The notes beneath the pieces are model-generated. The model had not been told where the DNA came from, did no database searches, and saw only the letters and a program-made list of their open reading frames with translations. Both the position numbers and the translations under genes were made by a program. Source: Porticoccaceae bacterium (lineage in GTDB: Bacteria > Pseudomonadota > Gammaproteobacteria > Pseudomonadales > Porticoccaceae). Taken from it: 35,274 nt of DNA. The DNA is taken from the NCBI GenBank assembly GCA_029246925.1, contig JAQWMF010000070.1, positions 1 to 35,274 on the forward strand. The letters run 5' to 3'. Shown piece after piece: positions 29,140-35,274 of this stretch (position 1 is its first letter; each line of letters begins with the position of its first letter).

Positions 29140-30807
29140 ATGGCTCAATACGTTTACACAATGAACCAAGTGGGAAAAATTGTTCCTCCCAAACGTGAAA
29201 TTCTTAAAGACATCTCCCTTTCCTTTTTTCCCGGCGCCAAAATTGGCGTTTTAGGTCTTAACGGATCAGGGAAATCTACCCTGCTAAAAATTATGGCCGG
29301 GTTAGATTCTGATATTCAGGGTGAAGCACGCCCAATGGCCAATATTAATATTGGCTATCTACCCCAAGAGCCTCAGCTGGATTCATCTAAAGATGTGCGC
29401 GGTAATGTTGAAGACGGTGTTAGAGAAGCCGTTGACGCCCTAAAAGGCCTAGAGCAAGTTTATCTCGATTATGCAGAGCCCGATGCTGATTTTGATGCAT
29501 TAGCAAAAAAACAGGCTGATTATGAATCCGTCATTGATGCATGGGATGCGCATAATTTAGAGCATACTCTGGATGTGGCAGCAGATGCATTACGGTTACC
29601 ACCATGGGATGCTGATATTGATAACCTCTCTGGCGGTGAAAAACGTCGTGTAGCACTTTGCCGATTACTACTATCGCGACCTGATATGCTTCTGCTGGAT
29701 GAGCCCACTAACCACCTAGATGCAGAATCTGTTTTCTGGCTTGAAAAGTTTCTAGAGCAGTTTACCGGAACTGTGGTTGCTGTTACTCACGATCGATATT
29801 TTCTCGACAATGTAGCCGGCTGGATATTGGAACTTGATCGCGGCCACGGTATTCCCCATGAAGGCAATTACTCAACCTGGCTAGAAAACAAAGAGAAGCG
29901 CCTCGAAATTGAATCCAAACAAGAGGTCTCCCGACAACGTGCGCTTAAACAAGAGCTTGAGTGGGTTCGACAAAATCCTAAAGGAAGACAGGCAAAAAGT
30001 AAGGCGCGTTTAGCGCGCTTTGAAGAGCTTAACGCACAAGATTTCCAAACCCGAAATGAAACCAATGAAATTTATATAGCGCCCGGACAACGGTTGGGCG
30101 ATAAGGTAATAGAACTTAATAAAGTATCTAAAGCCTATGGCCATAAAATGCTTATCGAAGATTTTTCTTTATCTATTCCTAAAGGTGCTATTGTCGGTAT
30201 TATTGGTGGTAATGGCGCAGGAAAATCAACACTCTTTCGGATGATTGCCGGAACTGAAACCCCTGATAGCGGCTCAATCGACCTGGGTGACACAGTAAAG
30301 GTTGCCTATGTCGAACAAACGCGTGATGCACTCAATGACAATCATAGTGTTTGGGAAGCAATTTCTGGCGGCCTAGATACCTTAAAAATTGGAAACAATT
30401 ATGAAGTTTCTTCCAGAGCCTATGTGGGACGATTTAACTTCAAGGGTACAGATCAACAGAAGCGAGTGGGCGAATTATCTGGTGGTGAGAGAGGACGCTT
30501 ACATCTCGCCAACACATTAAAACAGGGTGCCAATGTACTTTTGCTCGATGAACCATCAAATGATCTGGATATCGAAACCTTACGCGCACTTGAGGAAGCA
30601 ATACTGTCTTTTCCCGGTTGCGTTCTAGTGATCTCACACGATAGATGGTTTTTAGACCGAGTTTCTACTCATATTCTTGCCTATGAAGACAATAGTGATA
30701 TGGTATTTTTCGAGGGCAATTACAGCGAGTACCATGAAGACTTAATCAAACGGCAAGGCGGCGATGCCCAGCCCAAGCGAGTGCGCCACAAGGCACTTAA
30801 AGACTGA
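29140..30807 (+). CDS. ettA: Energy-dependent translational throttle protein EttA (ABC-F)
   Basis: 555 aa with two ABC domains (GLNGSGKST, LSGGEKRRVALCRLLL; GGNGAGKST, LSGGERGRLHLANTL); MAQYVYTMNQVGKIVPPKREILKDISLSFFPGAKIG is typical of EttA. Confidence 0.97.
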   Translation: MAQYVYTMNQVGKIVPPKREILKDISLSFFPGAKIGVLGLNGSGKSTLLKIMAGLDSDIQGEARPMANINIGYLPQEPQLDSSKDVRGNVEDGVREAVDALKGLEQVYLDYAEPDADFDALAKKQADYESVIDAWDAHNLEHTLDVAADALRLPPWDADIDNLSGGEKRRVALCRLLLSRPDMLLLDEPTNHLDAESVFWLEKFLEQFTGTVVAVTHDRYFLDNVAGWILELDRGHGIPHEGNYSTWLENKEKRLEIESKQEVSRQRALKQELEWVRQNPKGRQAKSKARLARFEELNAQDFQTRNETNEIYIAPGQRLGDKVIELNKVSKAYGHKMLIEDFSLSIPKGAIVGIIGGNGAGKSTLFRMIAGTETPDSGSIDLGDTVKVAYVEQTRDALNDNHSVWEAISGGLDTLKIGNNYEVSSRAYVGRFNFKGTDQQKRVGELSGGERGRLHLANTLKQGANVLLLDEPSNDLDIETLRALEEAILSFPGCVLVISHDRWFLDRVSTHILAYEDNSDMVFFEGNYSEYHEDLIKRQGGDAQPKRVRHKALKD

Positions 30808-30875
30808 TTAATCTAGCCTTTTAGCCTCTCTAAATTTAAATTCTCTTCTCACAATAAAGATGCTGGGCATCCGCT

Positions 30876-30892
30876 AGCACCTTTGTTGTGCT
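30876..30892. promoter_or_regulatory. Putative NtrC-type binding site upstream of amt
   Basis: agcacctttgttgtgct: GCAC-N7-GTGC, matching the spacing of the known NtrC palindrome (TGCACCAnnnTGGTGCA). Confidence 0.6.
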
Positions 30893-30938
30893 TGTCATAA
30901 TTTAAAAAAGCATTATTTTAGTGCACATATATCATTTA

Positions 30939-30954
30939 TGGCATAAATATTGCT
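30939..30954 (+). promoter_or_regulatory. Putative sigma-54 (-24/-12) promoter for amt
   Basis: TGGCATAAATATTGCT: TGGCA and TTGC elements with the canonical 6-nt spacing of TGGCACGnnnnTTGCW. Confidence 0.75.
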
Positions 30955-30993
30955 TAATAAACACTGTAAGTGGGCAAAAATAGCCCTAGAAGC

Positions 30994-31026
30994 TCCTTTA
31001 CCGCACTATGTTAGTGCGGTAAAGGA
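30994..31026 (+). promoter_or_regulatory. 15-bp perfect inverted repeat in the amt leader, containing a GCAC-N7-GTGC palindrome
   Basis: tcctttaccgcacta-tgt-tagtgcggtaaagga; core GCACTATGTTAGTGC at 31003-31017. Confidence 0.75.
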
Positions 31027-31042
31027 TATAATAACAACATAA

Positions 31043-31059
31043 AGCACTAATTTAGTGCT
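31043..31059 (+). promoter_or_regulatory. Second leader palindrome GCAC-N7-GTGC just upstream of the amt ribosome-binding region
   Basis: agcacta-att-tagtgct; core GCACTAATTTAGTGC at 31044-31058. Confidence 0.65.
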
Positions 31060-31080
31060 AACTATTGCAGGGGAAAAACA

Positions 31081-32391
31081 ATGTTTTTACAGTCTAGCGG
31101 TCTTCAGCGTGGTGCAATCGCATTTATTTTATCTTTATTATCTGGCCAAGTATTCGGGCAAGAGTTAGATGGCGCAAATACGTCATGGATTATGACTTCT
31201 ACCGCCTTGGTTCTTTTTATGACCATCCCAGGCTTATCACTTTTTTATGCTGGATTGGTTCGCTCGAAGAACGTTTTATCCGTGCTAATGCAGTGTTTTT
31301 CTATTACCTGCTTATCCTCTCTTATTTGGCTAGTTTGCGGCTATAGCATTGCATTTGGCGATGGTGGCTCTTGGAATGCCTATGTGGGCAACCTACAAAA
31401 TATACTGATGGGTCAAATTGGCGAAGATTCATTGACAGGAGACATCCCCGAATCCGTATTCGCCATGTTCCAAATGACCTTTGCAGTGATCACCCCCGCT
31501 CTGATAGTAGGTGCTTTTGCCGAAAGAATGCGCTTTAGTGCCATGCTTGTTTTCAGCGCATTGTGGCTACTCGCTGTTTACTCGCCTATTACCCATTGGG
31601 TATGGGGCGGTGGCTGGTTGGGCGAAATGGGACTTCTCGATTTCGCGGGCGGTACTGTAGTTCACATTACAGCGGGTGTTGCCGCATTAGTAGCTGCACT
31701 TGTTATTGGCAACCGTAAAGGCTTCCCCAGTCAGCCCATGCCTCCGCACAACCTGACTATGACCGTAACCGGTGCCGGCATGCTCTGGGTTGGATGGTTC
31801 GGCTTTAATGGTGGTTCTGCATTAGCCGCCAATGGTGATGCAGGTATGGCAATATTGGTTACTCATATCTCAGCCGCTGCCGGCTCACTGGCATGGATGA
31901 TGATGGAGTGGATTAGACATGGTAAACCATCGGTACTAGGTATTGTTACTGGTATGGTTGCCGGCTTGGGCACCATCACGCCAGCTTCTGGTTTTGTAGG
32001 CCCTGGTGGCGCACTGGTTATTGGTTTAAGCGCTGGTATTGTCTGCTACTTTGCAACTCAGGCAATTAAGCAGAAATTTAAAATCGATGATTCACTCGAC
32101 GTATTCCCTGTTCACGGCGTGGGCGGTGTCCTAGGAACAATTCTAGCTGGCGTATTCGCTTCAGATGCACTAGGCGTATTAAGTGGACAGGGCTACAATG
32201 AAGGCATGACTATGACCAGTCAGGTACATGTACAAATAGTAGGTGTCATCGCCACTTTTGCCTATACTGCAGTGGTTACTTATTTACTCTTGAAACTTGT
32301 CGATAAACTGTTAGTATTACGGGTAGATGAAGAGCAAGAACTTCGAGGCGTAGATCTCGTTGAGCATGATGAAAAGGGGTATGACCTTTAA
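31081..32391 (+). CDS. amt: Ammonium transporter
   Basis: Signal-like N-terminus, IPGLSLFYAGLVRSKNVLS, DFAGGTVVHITAGVAALVAALVIGNRKG, GWFGFNGGSALAA, DVFPVHGVGGVLGTI. Confidence 0.97.
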   Translation: MFLQSSGLQRGAIAFILSLLSGQVFGQELDGANTSWIMTSTALVLFMTIPGLSLFYAGLVRSKNVLSVLMQCFSITCLSSLIWLVCGYSIAFGDGGSWNAYVGNLQNILMGQIGEDSLTGDIPESVFAMFQMTFAVITPALIVGAFAERMRFSAMLVFSALWLLAVYSPITHWVWGGGWLGEMGLLDFAGGTVVHITAGVAALVAALVIGNRKGFPSQPMPPHNLTMTVTGAGMLWVGWFGFNGGSALAANGDAGMAILVTHISAAAGSLAWMMMEWIRHGKPSVLGIVTGMVAGLGTITPASGFVGPGGALVIGLSAGIVCYFATQAIKQKFKIDDSLDVFPVHGVGGVLGTILAGVFASDALGVLSGQGYNEGMTMTSQVHVQIVGVIATFAYTAVVTYLLLKLVDKLLVLRVDEEQELRGVDLVEHDEKGYDL

Positions 32392-32457
32392 TAAAAAGAA
32401 GAAAGCTAATGGAATAACGCCGCCCTACATAAAAAGTTATAACTAAAGGGCACTCAA

Positions 32458-32485
32458 AGCCGCTGACTTAGTCAGCGGCTTTTTT
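32458..32485 (+). terminator. Rho-independent terminator downstream of amt
   Basis: agccgctgac-tta-gtcagcggct then ttttt: 10-bp perfect stem with T-run. Confidence 0.93.
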
Positions 32486-32499
32486 ATATCCAGAACAGT

Positions 32500-33395
32500 C
32501 TAATTTTTCTTGGTATCTCGCAGCTTAACTGATCTAACAAGGTCAATATACTCACACATCAAACGGGTACCTTCGAGTATTCGATCCGAATGGCGCTGAA
32601 GAAAATCTGAAGGAATAGCATAAAGATGCTGATTTTTTACTGCGGATATACCCGTCCACTTACGCCAAAAGCCTGAGTCTAATAAATCATTTTTGCTGTT
32701 GCCACCTGAAATAATAATCTGCGGATTAGCCGCCAATACCGATTCGATATTAACGTAGGGCACTAATGCATCTGCATCAAAAAAATATTAACCCCACCAC
32801 AGAGTTCGATCATATCAGTAACCATATGATCACCATTAAGGGTCATTAGGGGTTCATTCCAAATCTGATAAAATAGGCGAACCTTTTCATTTTTACTATA
32901 TGTTGCCCGCAAATACTCTAAACGTTCAGAAAATATAGTCGCCTGAATATCAGACTGTTTTACATAGCCTGAAAGCTGACCCAAACGGCGGTATAGAAAA
33001 GGGATATCCTCCAAATTACCTGTTTCCACAACAAATACTGGTATGCCTAACTCTCTCATTCGGCTAATAATTTTCTCGCCATTTCCAGATTGCCAAGCAA
33101 TCACCACATCTGGCTTCAGGGATAGGATTAATTCATAATTTGCTGCAGCATGATTGTTTACTCTTACAATCTCATTCGCCGCTTGCGGGTAATTACTATA
33201 CTCATCCGCCCCCACAATCTTTTTACCTGCGCCAATATGAAATAAAATTTCAGTGGTATTGGGCGATAGGCTAATAATTCGCTCTGCTGCATTGGCAATT
33301 TTTAATTTATCCCCATTATCATCAATCACCTCAATAGCCGCCAAACTGTTCTGAGTAATTGAAAGAAAAAAGATAACCAACAGCCTTGATAACAT
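32500..33395 (-). pseudogene. btuF: Cobalamin ABC transporter substrate-binding protein (BtuF-like), split by a frameshift at a T7 run; either disrupted or expressed by -1 frameshifting/slippage
   Basis: ORF 32763-33395 gives the N-lobe (RIISLSPNTTEILFHIGAGKKIVGADEYSNYP ... YQIWNEPLMTLNGDHMVTDMIELCGGVNIF). ORF 32500-32763 gives the C-lobe (PYVNIESVLAANPQIIISGG...). A -1 shift gives a continuous ...GGVNIFxDADALVPYVNIESVLAANPQ... Confidence 0.85.
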
Positions 33396-34168
33396 TAAGC
33401 AATCACCAATGGCGTATCAGTAATAGGGTGACGCGTAATAGTCGCTTTAACATCAAATACTTTTTCGACCAGATGCTCAGTTAAAACCTGCGCAGGACTG
33501 CCACAGGCTTCTATAGAACCACCATTAACTACCACCAAATTATCCGCACAGCGAGCCGCCAAATTAAGATCATGAAGCACCATCAATACACCAACACCGC
33601 GCGCCGCAAACTGTTTAACAATACTCAACGTCATTTGCTGATGAGCGAGATCAAATGCAGCCGTCGGCTCATCAAGCACTAAAAATTGTTCGCCAAAATC
33701 ACTGGGGCTCCAAATTTGGGCTAACACTCTAGCCAGCTGAACACGCTGCTTTTCTCCACCAGACATTTGCGTATAAAGGCGACGCTGCAAATAGCTGGCA
33801 TCAACTAACTGTAATGCATCAGCAGTAATTTGTTGATCCACAGCATAGCCAGTTGCATGAGGAATACAGCCCAGTCCAACAACCTCCGTTGCGGTAAACG
33901 GAAAATTAAGCTCACTATGCTGGGGTAGCACCGCCAGAACAGTAGCCTTTTTCTGTATATCCCATTGAGACAATTCAAGCTGGTTTAAACTGACCGATCC
34001 CTGAGATGGATTTAACTCGCCCGTTAAAACTTTGAGCAAGCTAGATTTACCGGCACCATTAGGACCGACAAGCACTGTGACCTGCCCCGCCTCTACCGAT
34101 AGATCGATATTACGCAATAAATCAAACCCTGCTAGATGTAGGGAGATATTGTTAGCTACTATCGACAT
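33395..34168 (-). CDS. Cobalamin/heme-type ABC transporter ATP-binding protein (BtuD/HmuV-like)
   Basis: LVGPNGAGKSSLLKVLTGELNPSQGSV, MSGGEKQRVQLARVLAQIW, LVLDEPTAAFDLAHQQ. Confidence 0.93.
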   Translation of the reverse strand: MSIVANNISLHLAGFDLLRNIDLSVEAGQVTVLVGPNGAGKSSLLKVLTGELNPSQGSVSLNQLELSQWDIQKKATVLAVLPQHSELNFPFTATEVVGLGCIPHATGYAVDQQITADALQLVDASYLQRRLYTQMSGGEKQRVQLARVLAQIWSPSDFGEQFLVLDEPTAAFDLAHQQMTLSIVKQFAARGVGVLMVLHDLNLAARCADNLVVVNGGSIEACGSPAQVLTEHLVEKVFDVKATITRHPITDTPLVIA

Positions 34169-34170
34169 AG

Positions 34171-35196
34171 CTAGAACTCCCCACGTTGACGAATTAACAA
34201 GGCAACAAAAAAGGGCGCACCCAGCAGTGCCGTTATAATACCCGTAGGTAATTCTGCCGGTAGCACGACAACTCGAGCGATACTATCGGCAATCATTAAA
34301 AGACTAGCGCCCGCCAGCGCAGTGGAAGGAAGCAACCATCTATGATCTGGACCAATTAATAGCCGAATCATATGGGGAATAATCAAACCCACAAAACCAA
34401 TGAGTCCCGCAAGAGCAACGCTAACACCAACACCCAATGCCGTTAAAAAAATGAGTTTGCGCTTGATTGTTTGAACATCAATACCCAGATAACGCGCCTC
34501 AGATTCACCGAGCAATAGCGCATTAAGTGACTTTGCTTGAGCGGGAAGAACAACCAGTAAGAGCGCCGAAACTCCCCCCATAATGCCAACTTTTAACCAA
34601 TTGGCACCGCCCAGATTTCCCATTTGCCATACACTTATTTGGCGTAGCATTTGGTTGTCAGAAAAATAACTTAAAAGACTATTAAAAGCACCGGCAATAG
34701 CCCCAATGGCAATGCCCGCCAACAACATGGTGGTTACCGAGGTACCCAAACTTGAGGTGGCCACTCGATAGACAATAAGCGTTGAAATAACACCGCCCAT
34801 AAAGGCGCCAAAAGAAATTAGAGACAGGCCTGCCAAGGGCGAAACCACAGCCCCGCCCACTAAAACAATCACAAGACTAGCACCCACTGATGCACCGCCC
34901 GATACACCAATAAGCGAAGGATCAGCTAGGGGGTTACGAAATAATCCCTGCATCACTGTCCCTAATACAGCCAGTACAGCCCCAACTAAAAGCGCCAAAA
35001 GAATACGCGGCAACCGAATATCTAAAACAATACTATTAGTTTGAGAGTTTTCAACACCACCCATGGTGGCAAAAAGTGCTTCTACGATTTGTGACAATGG
35101 AATACTGACCGTACCCATAGATAAGGAGACAATAGCCACCGCTGGCAACAATAATGCCAGACACCCAACTAGCTTGTCAGCCGCTAAATAACGCAA
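34171..35196 (-). CDS. FecCD-family ABC transporter permease (BtuC/HmuU-like), apparent TTG start
   Basis: IVLDIRLPRILLALLVGAVLAVLGTVMQGLFRNPLADPSLIGVSGGASVGASLVIVL; GLIGFVGLIIPHMIRLLIGPDHRWLLPSTALAGA. Confidence 0.93.
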   Translation of the reverse strand: MRYLAADKLVGCLALLLPAVAIVSLSMGTVSIPLSQIVEALFATMGGVENSQTNSIVLDIRLPRILLALLVGAVLAVLGTVMQGLFRNPLADPSLIGVSGGASVGASLVIVLVGGAVVSPLAGLSLISFGAFMGGVISTLIVYRVATSSLGTSVTTMLLAGIAIGAIAGAFNSLLSYFSDNQMLRQISVWQMGNLGGANWLKVGIMGGVSALLLVVLPAQAKSLNALLLGESEARYLGIDVQTIKRKLIFLTALGVGVSVALAGLIGFVGLIIPHMIRLLIGPDHRWLLPSTALAGASLLMIADSIARVVVLPAELPTGIITALLGAPFFVALLIRQRGEF

Positions 35197-35274
35197 TTAA
35201 AAGTCCACACCTTTGCGAGCCATAACACCCTCATTATAGGCATGCTTAACTTCCTTGACCTCAGACACCGTATC
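35197..35274 (-). CDS. cobO: Cob(I)yrinic acid a,c-diamide / cob(I)alamin adenosyltransferase, C-terminal fragment truncated by window edge
   Basis: Reverse-strand translation from the window edge, DTVSEVKEVKHAYNEGVMARKGVDF-stop, matches the recalled BtuR/CobO C-terminus pattern (..DTVSELRPVKHAFDAGVKAQ.GID..); adjacent to btuCDF-like genes. Confidence 0.75.
   Translation of the reverse strand, partial: DTVSEVKEVKHAYNEGVMARKGVDF

Noticed and set aside
1-35274. Mobile elements, CRISPR arrays, toxin-antitoxin or defence islands
   Set aside because: No transposase/integrase, repeat-spacer arrays, or defence-type protein signatures were seen; most genes are conserved chromosomal genes in familiar synteny.

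Overview
The window is a gammaproteobacterial chromosomal segment (AT-leaning, probably a marine lineage by inference), mostly well-conserved housekeeping operons. From left to right: the 3' part of kdsD, then kdsC-lptC-lptA-lptB-rpoN-hpf-ptsN-rapZ-npr-mgtE-darP on the + strand. Next is a - strand block of nitrilase-yhdP-rng-maf-mreD-mreC-mreB. The + strand resumes with gatC-gatA-gatB, a PA4642-like protein, a DUF442-type phosphatase-like protein and a DoxX protein. After that come a - strand SDR / methyltransferase-like / bactofilin operon, an MsbA-like ABC exporter and a GST-like protein, a + strand saccharopine-dehydrogenase-like protein, an orphan 105-aa membrane protein (-), ettA (+) and amt (+). 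The window ends with a - strand cobalamin cluster: the cobO/btuR 3' end, btuC, btuD, and a frameshifted btuF. No rRNA, tRNA, CRISPR, transposon or prophage was seen. I found no convincing new multi-gene system. The strongest non-coding signal is the amt control region: a well-spaced sigma-54 promoter with one GCAC-N7-GTGC (NtrC-type) palindrome upstream and two downstream, the downstream pair also forming strong RNA hairpins in the leader. The second most interesting is a btuF homolog whose two ORF halves join exactly by a -1 slip on a U UUU UUG heptamer.
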